Shown piece by piece: positions 1-17,476 of a DNA stretch of 64,000 nt. Location: assembly GCA_028386065.3 (NCBI GenBank), contig JAKUCV010003238.1, positions 8,785 to 72,784 on the forward strand. The letters run 5' to 3'. The notes under the pieces were generated by a model. It ran no database searches and was not told the DNA's origin. It was given only the letters and a program-made list of their open reading frames with translations. This DNA comes from Turnera subulata. Taxonomy: Eukaryota > Streptophyta > Magnoliopsida > Malpighiales > Passifloraceae. The position numbers and the translations under genes are program-made. Each line of letters starts with the position of its first letter. The first letter of the stretch is position 1.

Positions 1-475
1 ACAGCAATAATTCCTTAGCATATTCAATGGTTAATATGGTTTTTACTAATTGGGTATGTACTATGGGTATTTTAACTATTTGGCTTCGTTGATTGAATAT
101 TTCCGGACATTTTAAGGTGATATACGTTAGGTATTGACAGAATGGTGCATGTAATCTTAAAAAGTTATTTCCTAATATTAATTTCATGCCTGTTTTTTGT
201 TTATATAATTTTGGTAAATAGAATCTAAATCCTTCTATTTTTATGTCGATTAGATATGCTTCTTCATTTATTTCCATTGTAGTATCATTTGCTATTCGTA
301 CCGTTATCGGGTCTTCTGATCTAACCCATTGGTCTTTTTCTATAATGTCTTCCCCTGCTAAACAGAGTGAAGCGCCTGTATCTACATATGCATGTATAGG
401 TTTATTGTTAATAAATACCTTAATGAACGTTGCGTTAGGGTTTATCTTATTCGTCCGTTTCCGAATCTTCTTCAT
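1..475 (-). CDS. Pararetroviral pol frame, N-terminal aspartic protease part (partial)
   Basis: This minus-strand frame starts with an ATG at 475-473 and stays open to the left edge (158 codons). It overlaps the end of the coat-protein frame by 29 bases in a different reading frame, as in caulimoviruses. A retroviral-type protease active site D-T-G-A-S lies at residues 32-36, and a G-N-N-F-L motif about 90 residues later fits the second half of a pepsin-like retroviral protease. The reverse transcriptase and RNase H parts would lie outside the window. The family role is polyprotein processing and replication by reverse transcription. Intactness in the host genome cannot be judged from this piece. 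Confidence 0.75.
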   Translation of the reverse strand, partial: MKKIRKRTNKINPNATFIKVFINNKPIHAYVDTGASLCLAGEDIIEKDQWVRSEDPITVRIANDTTMEINEEAYLIDIKIEGFRFYLPKLYKQKTGMKLILGNNFLRLHAPFCQYLTYITLKCPEIFNQRSQIVKIPIVHTQLVKTILTIEYAKELLL

Positions 476-1709
476 TACTTATGTCTTCTTCGTCAGTTAT
501 GAGTAATTCTTCGTCTGTTTCTTGGTCTGTTTGATATGATAATCTAATTATTTGCTCATATTCATAGTCATCTTCTATTGGTTCTAAATTATATTCATAA
601 GCTGTTTTTAGTTGTTGTTGTTTTGCTTTATATTTCTCCATATCCTTCTTTGGACATTCATTTGCATAGTGTCCTTCTTGATGACATAGCCAGCATTTAC
701 ATGTGCTTTTGCCTTTTGGGCAGTATTTTTTCTTTTCTTTGTTATAAATTCTTTTCTTTGTTCCTCGTTGCTTAAAATATTTCTTCTTATAATGTGGTTT
801 CCATTGTCGCCATTTTTTCTTGTATCGATAAGGTTTATATGATTTTTTCCTGTAATTTCTTTTTTGTTTAAATCCGAATTCGAGAGGCATATATGGTTTA
901 TTACAGCATTTTATAAATTTATTTTTCATTAATTGACGTTGTTCTTGCATTAAGCATTGTTCTGTCATAAAATGATGTACTGTGTTAATTATTCCTCCTA
1001 GTGTGTTTAGAATTATTCCTTCATTAATTCCTTCTTCAAATCTTTTCCTTATTTCAAGATTGATTGGATATGGTATTTTATCAATGAATACTTGTAAGTA
1101 AGTTTCTACATCTGCTTTCGTTGATAATCGATAATATAGTTTCTCATATTGACAGGTCATTTCATCAAAGTGACATATATCGTTTAGCTTAATTTGACTT
1201 AATTGCCATTTTAATTCTGACAGTTGTTCTTGTTGTGCTTTGGATGAACTAAATTGAGTTGCTTTACCTGTGAAATGTTGTATTATTATATCAACCATTC
1301 TTAATAATACTCCTTCATTATTTGTTGCATCGGCAGGATTAGTGGTATTTATATCATAGTTGAGAAAGAACGTGTATACGTTTCCTTTCGTTTTATATCT
1401 GAGGTAGTTATAATAGTCTTTTCGTGGAAGATTTTTTAACTCTTCAATTGTCTGGAGGGACAATAAATGCCGACTTACCCATTCGTCAATTAGTTCTGTC
1501 CTATTGGATGCACAATCTAAGTCTAAAATTCCCTGATATCCTAATTCTTTATTAATTGGAGTAAATTCGAATAAATCTGGTTGCCTTAATATCTGAGTTT
1601 TTGACTTGTAAAATCCTTTTTGGTAGATTTTAGGTTCATAAGTTTCTTGCCATTTGAATGATTCTTCATGCTTACGTTTTTTAAAATCCTGTGAATGTAA
1701 ATATATCAA
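447..1709 (-). CDS. Pararetroviral coat-protein frame without an ATG start
   Basis: An open frame of about 420 codons. The C-terminal third is rich in lysine, arginine, tyrosine and tryptophan, then carries a zinc knuckle C-x2-C-x4-H-x4-C at about residues 339-352, and ends in a long acidic tail of D and E. This is the standard layout of a caulimovirid capsid protein, in which the knuckle binds nucleic acid. The frame has no ATG at its left end: the 1709 position is TTG, an in-frame TGA sits at 1724-1722, and the first in-frame methionine is near residue 137. The 5' end is therefore mutated or truncated, or the frame was once joined to upstream sequence. It is probably a decayed endogenous copy. 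Confidence 0.72.
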   Translation of the reverse strand: MIYLHSQDFKKRKHEESFKWQETYEPKIYQKGFYKSKTQILRQPDLFEFTPINKELGYQGILDLDCASNRTELIDEWVSRHLLSLQTIEELKNLPRKDYYNYLRYKTKGNVYTFFLNYDINTTNPADATNNEGVLLRMVDIIIQHFTGKATQFSSSKAQQEQLSELKWQLSQIKLNDICHFDEMTCQYEKLYYRLSTKADVETYLQVFIDKIPYPINLEIRKRFEEGINEGIILNTLGGIINTVHHFMTEQCLMQEQRQLMKNKFIKCCNKPYMPLEFGFKQKRNYRKKSYKPYRYKKKWRQWKPHYKKKYFKQRGTKKRIYNKEKKKYCPKGKSTCKCWLCHQEGHYANECPKKDMEKYKAKQQQLKTAYEYNLEPIEDDYEYEQIIRLSYQTDQETDEELLITDEEDISNEEDSETDE

Positions 1710-2189
1710 TGTAAATATGTTTCACATAATCGCCACCGTTGTTTTTCAGACTTTAGTTAGCGTGCAGACTCACTTACACCTTCGACTCGGAGATCAGACG
1801 CAGTCACTTCAGCAGGTAGTTGTGCATTATCTCTCGGTGGGATCCATAGGGCCATATGCATGATATTTTCTATCTTGAGTATTACTATTATTTTCATCTT
1901 CCGTTGTATGAGTAATGACTCGAGATGTCATAGATATTTTATCTTATATCGGCAGTTGGCCGGAGTTGTTTTTGTGATATTATATCGGTGTGATGCCGTG
2001 ATGGCTTATTATTGGTTAAGCCGGTTGGTCCCGTTTATTTTTTATGACATCTCGTTGTTAATACATTTTCATGGAAAATGTTTGTATGCCGAAGCATCGG
2101 TTTTTGGTACCCCGGGTTTCAATAGTATTTTGATAACTCTTTTTCATTTAATTATTTTATTTTTATTTAATTGGGGTACGGGCTTCCAC

Positions 2190-2312
2190 ACTTTCAGTAT
2201 CATATGCCTCAATGGCAGAATAAAGCAGGCCCGATTTATTCATTGAGAGTTTGACCTAAAGGCTTCAATGGCTGAGTAAGTGAAGAATAGTTTCTCTCCA
2301 GTATGCACCAAG
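2190..2312. repeat. Copy of the 3'-flank sequence of the first SD1 RLK gene
   Basis: The stretch with the sequence cctcaatggcagaa at 2210 and tagtttctct-cagtatgcacca at about 2288-2310 matches 6990-7080, which lies downstream of the SD1 gene at 3430-6635. The 2.2-kb copy differs by point changes and by an extra piece of about 30 bases. The simplest reading is that another SD1 unit once lay to the left and that the pararetrovirus interrupts or adjoins its 3' flank. Confidence 0.6.
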
Positions 2313-2650
2313 GTTATAAAACCTGGCTCGGCCATTCACTCGTTTCAATGGCTGGGTCGCAGTTTTAGGAGTTAACCGGGTCTGACCGGTATGAAAAGAA
2401 ATATTAAAATTATATAATTTTTTGAACAAAAGGTCCATTCAAAGGTCTAAATATAGTATGGGCAAGTTAAAATTTTGAATTTTTTTACTTTTAACCCGGT
2501 AAAAACCGGAATTGGGTCACTAAACTAGGAAAATACAGAGCACTCGTCATGACCCGGCCGGTTTTTAAAAGGTACAACCCGGAGGGATAAAAAACTCAGA
2601 ATTATCTTCGGGTTACGGTTACCCGGGTTCAACCAGCCAGGCCGGTACCA
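2313..2650. repeat. Possible dispersed repeat with repeated CCGG motifs
   Basis: AT-rich sequence punctuated by gacccgg, aaccggg and accggcc motifs near both ends (2320-2410 and 2490-2650), unlike the flanking DNA. It looks like a degenerate non-autonomous transposon. I could not define terminal repeats or a target duplication, so the class is unknown. There is no coding capacity. Confidence 0.3.
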
Positions 2651-3429
2651 TAATAAATAATAATGTTGGAAATTGTATATATTTGGTCAATAACGAAGAT
2701 CCTAATAATATTAGAAAAAAATTTCATCCTAAGTTGGTGACATGAACATAAAAAATTTTGATAATAAAAAGTAAATTTAATGTTCTGATATTTTTGTACG
2801 AGATTTTCTAAAATTTGGCAAGATTTTAATATACGATGAGTATGAAGAATTAATAACTTTAGTCAATTTTTTCCACAAAATTCTTGGTAAGAATGAACTT
2901 AACCACCTCAATGGTACAAAATTTTCACAAGTTTGAGCAAAACAGTATCAACATTGTGAAAATATAGTTATGAGAAGAATTAATAAGAAACTTTCGTTTC
3001 TCCTTTTTATTTTCTTTTTTACTAATTTCTTGCTTTTGACGGGCCCACAAGCCCAGGTGTAAGAACTTGTACTTGTCCATATATCACGGGCACTGTTACC
3101 CAGGCAGGATCTTGTCCGTCTCTGTATGTTCAACGACAGTCACCACCAACTCTCCCTATCTTCACCACGTTGACCCACATCGGATCCCACTGCATCTCGG
3201 TCCTCTCCTTCTCCCGCCGGCGGCTGCCGGATCTTGCTTCACCTCCTCGCTCGAGCCTCACATTTTCCGAACCAGCTGGTGTCGAGCTTGCCAATACTCG
3301 GCTCGAGTCAGCTATCTACGGTGAATTGGATTATGAGATGAGAGAGATTGGAACAGCATCAAATCCTGATCTTCACTCTTTCGAGATAGTGCGTGGAAAG
3401 AGCTAACAGTATATATTTGTGGAAAAAGA
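2651..3429 (+). other. 5' flank of first SD1 RLK, with a GC-rich block
   Basis: 2651-3000 is AT-rich with nothing recognisable. 3040-3400 is strikingly richer in G and C and has short open frames (3170-3406, starting on TTG) that I do not recognise. Similarity to the flank of the second SD1 gene begins only at about 3410 (atatatttgtggaaaaa), so the promoter regions of the two paralogues differ. No clear TATA box was assigned. Confidence 0.4.
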
Positions 3430-6635
<3,206 letters not shown>

Positions 6636-7766
6636 ATTGCTGATGCAAACCTAAGGGCATCTGTGCTGCAAGTGTGATATTACATTTCACTGATGTGATA
6701 CATAACTAGTTGTTTTGTGAATGTAACTAATTATTGGTATTAGCCTATTAGGAGAACCTTCTCTGAAAATAACTTCAGATAGTGAGAATTTACTGGTGCC
6801 ACCTTTTTCCTTTTGCAACCTTTTGAGTCGAACCAATTTTGTACATTCACTTGCTGATCATTGGATATGAATACCCTGAGACACTGGCATGTTTGTGCCC
6901 TGGCTCTGCAGATAGTATTAGCTCTACTGTTAGAACCGAGAGCAGCCCATAACTGTCACGTACATCATGGGAAATCCATACTAGACTCCTCCATTCAGTA
7001 CCATGTGCCTCAATGGCAGAAAATAGCTAAAGGGTTCAAAAGCTGCTAAGTGAATTATAGTTTCTCTGCAATATGCACCACAAGTGGTTTACATATGTAT
7101 CTGTCACTAAAGGAACATACCCCGTATAGAGTCCATTCCTATTGTAACAATTGTCTTTTGGTTTTGAACAAATCTAGCTCTTTAAGTGACAAAATCTTTC
7201 AATGTTTAGTGTTGCAGCTCTTCCAATTGCACATATGTTCCAGTCTCCTAGCAAAGTTACCTAAGGTTTTTCAATTAATTGGTGGTTTATAATTTAGAGC
7301 TAAATCAGATGATTTTCTTGTACGATTTCCCTTCTTGACCATCACTTTCAAGTATCACCAAGTGCCCAACAAAGAGTTCAATGCTAACGACTGCCACTTT
7401 AATTGACCCAATTGAGTGTCGTGTTATTAACGGCTAGAGAAAAGCAAAATTCATGTTAGAAGAATTTTTTGTTTGCTGTAAATATCTGACAATCAATGTC
7501 ACCCTAACCTTCATTTTGGGGTACCATGTATGAAACCTTTGATCGTTACACATCTGTGTTTTCAAGGCTATGTTGTTTCCATTGTCGCAATCTCAAAGCC
7601 ACTAATCAACTAATTTGTCGAGCCAGAACTGTGTGTGGATGTTATGAATCCAATACAAGGACTAAGTATGAATCTTCACAAAATTTTAGTTGACTAGTAA
7701 GGCACCGTAGGAAGACTTTCAATGCTGTAGTATCATCCTTATATTTGTGGAAAAAATGAAAGAAGA
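6636..7766 (+). other. Intergenic: 3' flank of SD1 copy 1 and 5' flank of copy 2
   Basis: Holds the 3' untranslated region of the first SD1 gene and a segment at 6990-7080 that recurs near 2200-2310. Two short open frames (6861-7049 and 7050-7292) show no domain and no conservation argument. At 7740-7766 the sequence tatatttgtggaaaaaatgaaag matches the flank of copy 1. There is a four-codon upstream ORF (ATG at 7756, stop TGA at 7768-7770) overlapping the chosen start. Confidence 0.45.
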
Positions 7767-10897
<3,131 letters not shown>

Positions 10898-12908
10898 ATT
10901 GTTCATGCAATCTAGAAAGTTGGTATTTATTACCTAGTACTGATGTGATTCACAAGTAGTTGTTTTCTGAATGCAACTAATTATTTCTATTATTAGCAGA
11001 ACCTTTTCTGGACCAAATGAAACTTCAGACAAGATAAGTACCAAGTAGTAGGCTTAGGTTTGGTGGTGGTGGTGGTTTATTGAGTATTTTGAGGGATAGT
11101 TGTGTTTGTGGTGATGGTTGGATTACCTCAAAGTTTTCTCAACACATGTGTGGATACTAAGTGGGCTCTTTTCTGTAGATCTGTAGGATTCTTCTTCTTT
11201 TTGCTCAAATCCGTAAGGATTCTTCTCACCAAAAGCTAATGGTGTATGCTAATGTTAGTGACCAAAGGAACTTATTCTTAATTTTCTTGGTTGATTAGAG
11301 TGTGAACTTGACTATCATGATATCATGATCTTTTTTTTTTTAGTATCTATCTTTTGTGCTTTTGCAAAGTGTGGTAGAATAATGGAAAAAAGTAGAATTC
11401 ATTATACAACAAAAATATATTTTGATAGGCAAAAAATTATTTCACACAAGTTGTTATACCCATGTTAAAAAAAAAACAAGTTGTTATACCCACTAATAAT
11501 ATAATAACTATAAATAAATGAAGTAAAATTTCACATGCAGGCTCATGAGCATGTACAAGAGGAATAAGTTCTAAAAATTGCACAAAGGGAATAAGTTGAC
11601 TATGAACTTTTTAAAGTTGTTGATTGAAGGTAAATGAGGATGCCTTTTGCCATAATGGAACAATTGTCCATACCTCCTCCAAAATTCAGCATGCTTCCAT
11701 CCAAGGCAACTTAATTAAACTCAACATGCCCTACCACCACTTAGTTTCTTTCTAAATGGATCCAGATTATAACAGTTTATCCAACAAAGCCAGATTTGCA
11801 AGCATATATTAGATATGCAAGAGGAATTTTTGTCCTTTATGAAAAAAGAAAAAAAAATGAAAAAGAAGAAGGCAACAGAGCATGCAAAGATTTGACATGG
11901 CAAAAATTGATCTGCAGGTGATGTGATTTTTTTTGTCGAACTGTAGGTGATATGATGGAACAAACGGACCACAATAATTTGCATTGCTCCTACCAAAAAA
12001 AAAAGAGATTTCCATTGCTAGGCTACAATAGACTCTAAGCAAAAAAAGATGTGTGGTAAAAAAAAGATTTCCATTGCTAGGCCACAAAAGATTTCCATTC
12101 AACAAGAAGTAAAAATTGGCCCATACAAACAACATAACAAGACCAATAAATGGAAGCAAATCTGGTTTATATCAAATCAAAACTGCACAAAAATATCAAC
12201 CATACATAAATTCTTCTAAAATAATTTGAGGCCAACAATTTGCCAGATTGAGTGACAGAAACCACAAAAAGCTTGATATTTATTGATGGGATGGGTGGTT
12301 AGATACTTTCGGTGATTAAATAATATCGTGACAAGAAAATCTTGGACACATTTTTTTTCTCTGCCTTTTTTGTGGTACAACAACAACACAAGGCACATAA
12401 ATCATGAAGAATTAAACAATAGTCACCCGCTAAATTTGTTGTTAACAGTGACAACTATCTAATCCTAATCATACTCAACGCAAGATTGTCAAAAAAAATA
12501 AGCTTTAAAATTAAAAGGATAACTTTTATTTTCAAAATTTGTAATGACAACCATCCAATCCTAAGCCAATGGTTTAAAAGTAATGTAAAGACAATTTTTT
12601 TTTTAAAAAAAAAACAACTATGACTTTTATTTTGAAGTAATTAAGATTTATTCAACGACACATAATAAACATGTGCTCTCTAATTATTATTACATTAATA
12701 ATGATTATCCGAAAGTAAAATACAAGAAGATAAATTTTAAAAAAGGTTATTAATCGTGTCCGTTTATTTTTTTTATTTCAGGTTATTATTCAAAAAGATA
12801 AAAAAATAAAAAAGCAACGCACCATAAACTTAGGGTTAGGCTTAAATCGTCACCACAAGCCGTCTTTGGAAGCAAAACGCACATTGTAGTAGAAGAATTG
12901 CTTCACCA
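10898..12908. other. Intergenic AT-rich DNA between SD1 copy 2 and the LRR gene
   Basis: No gene is supported. Low-complexity A and T runs dominate. Small direct repeats occur: a cassette acaagttgttataccca at about 11447 and again at 11481, and agatttccattgctaggc at about 12006 and 12065. The short minus-strand frames at 11721-12398 are built from homopolymer-rich sequence and look like chance. Confidence 0.5.
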
Positions 12909-12914
12909 TATAAA
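12909..12914 (+). promoter_or_regulatory. Candidate TATA box of the LRR gene
   Basis: TATAAA in the context caccatataaacc, followed about 30-40 bases later by a pyrimidine-rich leader that ends in a consensus donor, gaagag|gtatgtg, at 13055/13056. This suits a promoter with a non-coding first exon of roughly 12945-13055. Inferred by position only. Confidence 0.45.
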
Positions 12915-13055
12915 CCTAATCCTATTTTCTTTTCCAGTTTAGTTTCCAAAATTTGACGGCTTTTTCTTCTCATTTTATCAGCTCAAGAAGAGAAAAAAGG
13001 GTTCTTTTTTCCCTAATAGAACAGTGCCCTTTATATTCCAATCTGGCTGGGAAGA

Positions 13056-14261
13056 GGTATGTGTGTCTGTTCTATTCATGCTATTCCTTTTTCTTGAGAT
13101 TTTGGGTGTATTAGGAATTGGGTATTGACCCAATTTTTGTTCCTTCAGTTTTTGTTGTATTTAGGGTTCTTCGGTTTTTGTTTTGATCTGTTTTTGTTTA
13201 TGTGAAAGAACGGATTTTGATGGCTTATTGTTTATGTAAAGGTGATTTAGTTCGATGGGTTGTTTCAGATATATGGCTTAAAGTTATGGTTTGATTGATA
13301 GCTTTGTATAGGGCTTTGCTTCTTTAGGTTGAGAGATTGGATTTCTCATTATTGTTTTCAAATAACAATGTATCGCTGCTCCACTGATTCGAGCTTTGTT
13401 TTTCTGGGTCAATTTCGTTAGTTGCTCTTGTTGGTGGAATTCTTACAACATTGGATTGATGCTTTTTTAATAGAAATATTGGATTTGATGTGAACTGCTG
13501 ATTCTAGCCGTGTGGGATTCTGTGTCTCTGGTTAGTTTCAAACGGGTGGTTGCTATGCAATGTACATGCTGTTTGTTGGAAGGAAGAAGTTGCGGTGAAG
13601 GGGGCTTCTTCCAGCTCATCTTTTTTTTTCTTTGCATGGGAACTTATGCCTCTTCTATTAAACATTTATCCATGTGATTTAACCACTGCGCTCCTCTGGC
13701 ATATGATGACTATCAGATTTGATGGCCGTCTTATATGCTCCAGAATGCTTTATTTCTATTGGTTGTTACTTTGGGTTTAGTGGTTTCCATATGAAGTTCA
13801 ATATGTCTTCTAGTTTCTTTTGTTTTAGTTGATATGCAGCTTTATTGACCTTTTGTTCTTTGCATTATTGTCAGGCCAGCATCTCTTATGTATGTTAGGG
13901 ATTGGATTTTCCTAGTTGGAATAGATTTTGGTTCACTCTGGCCGCCCCAACAAAGTTAAAGTCTTCTCGCACCTCTAGGTGGGTGTGGGGCGATAACGAG
14001 AGAGTGATATTGCTTTGTGTTTTAAGGAGATCGAGGTCATCTCATGTGTGGAGGTTGTGCCGTGTTTCAGTGGGTCTGTCCCTAGATTATGGCTAAGGCC
14101 ACCGTTGGTGGGTCTCCAGAAGTTTGATGATTGGGTCTCTGTTTCAGGCTTCTGGATATTAACAAGTTGAGTAGAGTAGTTTTTTATCCGTTGCCTTTTT
14201 TCTTTTTCAACAAATCAAGAATAGCTAATGATTGGATGTAATTCTTGTCAATATCTCTACA
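13056..14261 (+). other. Likely 5'-UTR intron of the LRR gene
   Basis: The T-rich sequence following the donor at 13056 has no supported coding region and runs to the coding start at 14262. It is probably a leader intron. The acceptor is not fixed; tgtcag at about 13875 is one candidate. The open frames at 13550-13780 and 13902-14096 lack codon or domain support. Confidence 0.4.
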
Positions 14262-16645
14262 ATGGTTAGATTTTCATGCTTCCATGCTCACACGCCCTGC
14301 CATAAACCAAAGGTAAGTGAAAGAACCGCTGTAAGTTTGGATTAGTACTGCCGTATGCTTGTCATTTTTCTGACTGGGGTTGTGCTTTCTTTTACAGAAA
14401 ACTGATACAGACTCTACTGAAGGTATGAAAAAGTCTTTAGAGGATTCCTCTCTAATTCAAGCACCTAAAGCATCAAATAAGGCCAGAAGCTTAAATTTGT
14501 TTCTGAAGGCACGTAAAGATACGCTAGTTAATAATGGTGAGAAGGATGTTGCTAGCTCTGCATCTATTGAACGAGGCTGGAAATCAGATGAGATTAAGGG
14601 GAAAATGAATATTGAGAATGAGATAGGAGTCCATCCAATGGGGTTTCTGAGAAAAACCCAGTCTCTGGGAAGTGGGTTGTGCAATGAAGGGCAGGCTGCT
14701 CGCGAGAATGATATGGAAGAGTACATAGATCAAGAGTACTCTAGCGATTCTATTGATCATAATCGGTTGACTGGGCAAGATAGCAGCAAGAATCCTGGAA
14801 TGAGCCCATCCAGTGAGCATCAGAAAGCTCTACCTTCAGAGTCTGTTCAATTGAGCTCTGGGCATGTCAACAAGGAATCAATCTTCTTAATTGATGATCC
14901 ACAAAATTCAGAAAAGGAAGATCTTGAAAATTCTGATAATCTATCATCTGGCAGAGCTGTCAATGATTGCGGAAGCCACGCACAGTGCGCTGCTCCTAGG
15001 CTTGTAAAATCACCTTCCATGCCAAACCTTGGCTCTTGGGAAGGCATTTCTGGTGGTTGTTCATCAAAAAATTTACTACCTCGTTCAAGAACCTTGGAGG
15101 ACCTGCATGCTTTAGACATGAGACATAAAGAAATTTCAGTGCATCAGGTGGATCTGGAGGCATTTAAAAGAGAGCATAATGACAACACCACCAAGAAATG
15201 CTTTGAAAGTTATTGTGATGATGGTTATGACTCTTACAATTATTCTGCTTCAGCAAAGGAGTGGGTAATGCCAGCTACAGATGTGGTGAACTTGGATAAA
15301 ACCCTCCAAGGTGAGCCATCCGTTCAGCAGTGGGATGAGTTGCCCGGACAAGATTTCAAATTCAAGCGTATTCAGGAGTGGGTGGACGATCTTCAACACT
15401 GTAGTCCTACAGAAGAAACAAATGGACTTTCTGATACTAATGAGCCACTGGAGAGTGATTCTAATAACTTGAAAGATTTAACTGCTGCTAAGATAGATCA
15501 AAAGGTCACTCCTGGAATGGAAGCTGCCAAAAGATACATATCTTCGTTGAGCATCTCTGCTACCACAGCTCAGCTGTCAAATCATGGGCTTGCTGTAATT
15601 CCCTTTCTTAGTGCGTTTGGTAGTCTGAAGTTGCTTAATCTTTCAGGAAACGCCATAGGTTTGTGTTTACGACCACATACTAGCTGCATCTATTATGCAT
15701 TTTGGCTGAACTATTGTGCCTGTTTTTTAACTGACATTTTTTTCATCATTTTACAGTGAGAATAACCGCCGGTGCGCTCCCACGGGGGCTGCATACTTTG
15801 AATCTATCAAAGAATAAGATTTCTGCTATTGAAGGGCTACGGGAGCTCACCCGACTTCGTGTGCTGGACTTGAGCTACAACAGAATAATCAGAATTGGGC
15901 ATGGTATGCATTCATAGGTTTAGACTCTGATAATTCTTCGATCTCTATTTTCTTGTTTTTGTTTCTTTTCTGTAGAAGGAGAAAATTGTTCTTAATTACA
16001 TATGTTCCTTTGTTGAAAGGCCTGGCTTCTTGCTCCTCCCTGAAAGAGCTATACTTGGCGGGAAACAAAGTGAGTGAGGTGGAGGGTCTCCATCGTCTGT
16101 TAAAACTAGCTGTGTTGGATCTGCGTTTCAACAAGATCTCTACTGCCAAATGTTTGGGCCAACTTGCTGCAAACTATAATTCTTTGCAAGCCATCAGCTT
16201 GGAAGGGAATCCTGCTCAGAAAAATGTTGGAGATGAGCAACTAAAGAAATATGTGCAAGGGCTTCTTCCCCATCTGGTTTACTTCAACCGGCAGCCAATA
16301 AAGGTCAGCACATTGAAAGATTCTGCTGATCGAGCAGTTAGGCTTGGTATGGGTTCCCATCAGTTTGATCGTGGCCATAGGTCAGATAACAAAGCTTTAA
16401 GGAAGGTTGGCCATGGCCTAGCTGCTGCTAAATCATCATCCTCTTTGACTCATCTTCGTAAAAGTCAAGCCACGGTCTCCCCAAAGCGAACGAAGGGTAG
16501 ACATGGTCATCTTCCTCCAACTGGATCTAAAGCCACAGCCAATCACAACAATCATTATTTGGATCTTGGTACCAAACTTCTCAACTTTAGAGCAGAGCTC
16601 GCAATTCGCCGGAGCCGAAGCGAGGGTACTTTGGCAGCTATTTGA
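14262..16645 (+). CDS. Leucine-rich-repeat protein, outer-arm dynein light chain 1-like
   Basis: Predicted 694-residue protein. Exons: 14262-14312, 14398-15658, 15757-15903, 16020-16645 (GT-AG, total divisible by three). The tiny first exon encodes MVRFSCFHAHTPCHKPK, which continues in phase into the long second exon. Residues to about 400 are polar and Ser/Asp/Glu-rich without a clear fold. From about 420 there are at least five SDS22-like leucine-rich repeats (LKLLNLSGN, LHTLNLSKN, LRVLDLSYN, LKELYLAGN, LAVLDLRFN, LQAISLEGNP), then a basic serine-rich tail. Plant relatives are annotated as dynein light chain 1-like only through the repeats; flowering plants lack axonemal dynein, so the true role is unknown. 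A polyadenylation-like aataaa lies at about 16798. Confidence 0.88.
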
Positions 16646-17476
16646 GGTGTTCGTCCATCTTTTTGGGAGTGATTGGCATCCATCTGTTTTTGTTTGTTTC
16701 TGCTGTTGCATTTACAGTTTGCTCTGAACAGTGACATAGACACAATTTATCCTCCTGCTTTTTGTGCCTTTGTATTCTTGCTTGTGATTGCTTCTCAATA
16801 AAGTATTTGTTGTATTGATTTATTGCCTCGGAAGTGTTGGCCATCCAAATGTTTTTATGAAGAAAAAAACGTGATTTTTTTTTTTTTTGTTGAAGTGAAA
16901 TTTATTGAAATCAGCATAAACCAGGGCACCCAACATACAGGATTACATAGTACATGAACAGAACATGCAAGACTGAAGCTTAACATATTTTTCAACCAAT
17001 ACATAAGACATAGAAACGCTAGCTGATGAAGACATCCATGATCAGCTCTTCACTCCTCTGCTCTGGTAGGAAAATTTTGAGGGTCTTGAAACTTGATAGG
17101 AACTACTGGTATGTATATCCTTTATTTTTACTATAGCAATGCTCCACTGCAGCAAACTGGATACCAACATTTTGTATTTCACAGCTTCATTTTCTGTTTT
17201 CCTACTACCTTTGCCATTCACCCGTTCGTGTTACAAAAATGTAGTTGCCTTATGGCTCAAGCAATAGAATCCTCTTCAACTGGTAGACCAAGTGCAGATG
17301 TTTTTGGTGATGCGGACGCTGGTGTACCTACACCAATTTTAAGTGGCTGGTTCGATTTTGTGGATTCAACGAGCTGCAAGTTGGTTCGATTTCATGGATT
17401 CAACGAGCTGCAGGAAATAATATAGGGCGACTTGCTTGAAAACAAAACCAAATAGATTGAGATAATGAAATGGTAT
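16646..17476. other. Intergenic with a poly-T run and a 33-bp tandem repeat
   Basis: After the LRR gene's 3' end, a T-run at about 16874-16888 is followed by gttgaagtgaaatttattgaaatcag. Read on the minus strand this is a polyadenylation signal (aataaatttcacttc) running into poly-A, like the 3' end of a retroposed transcript or LINE. Its 5' limit is unclear. At about 17347-17414 the unit ggttcgattt-tggattcaacgagctgca occurs twice. The plus-strand frame at 17093-17425 is not convincing. Confidence 0.35.

Larger units (their letters stand above)
1..1930 (-). mobile_element. Endogenous pararetrovirus (Caulimoviridae) remnant, partial
   Basis: Two overlapping minus-strand frames look like caulimovirid genes: a coat-protein frame with a CCHC zinc knuckle, followed by a frame that opens with an aspartic protease (start of pol). 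A separate coat frame overlapping pol resembles the caulimovirus-type gene order. The element continues past the left edge, so reverse transcriptase and RNase H are not visible. To its right (1710-1930) I see only short open minus-strand stretches broken by stops, and no recognisable movement protein. The right boundary is uncertain, somewhere between about 1930 and 2190. Integrated copies of this family are common, usually decayed, in plant genomes. Confidence 0.8.

Noticed and set aside
1860..2246. Plus-strand open frame of 128 codons
   Set aside because: AT-rich, lies antisense to the viral remnant and its flank, and has no recognisable motif.
6861..7292. Two short plus-strand frames between the SD1 genes
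   Set aside because: No domain, no splice context and poor relation to neighbouring genes; treated as 3' flank.
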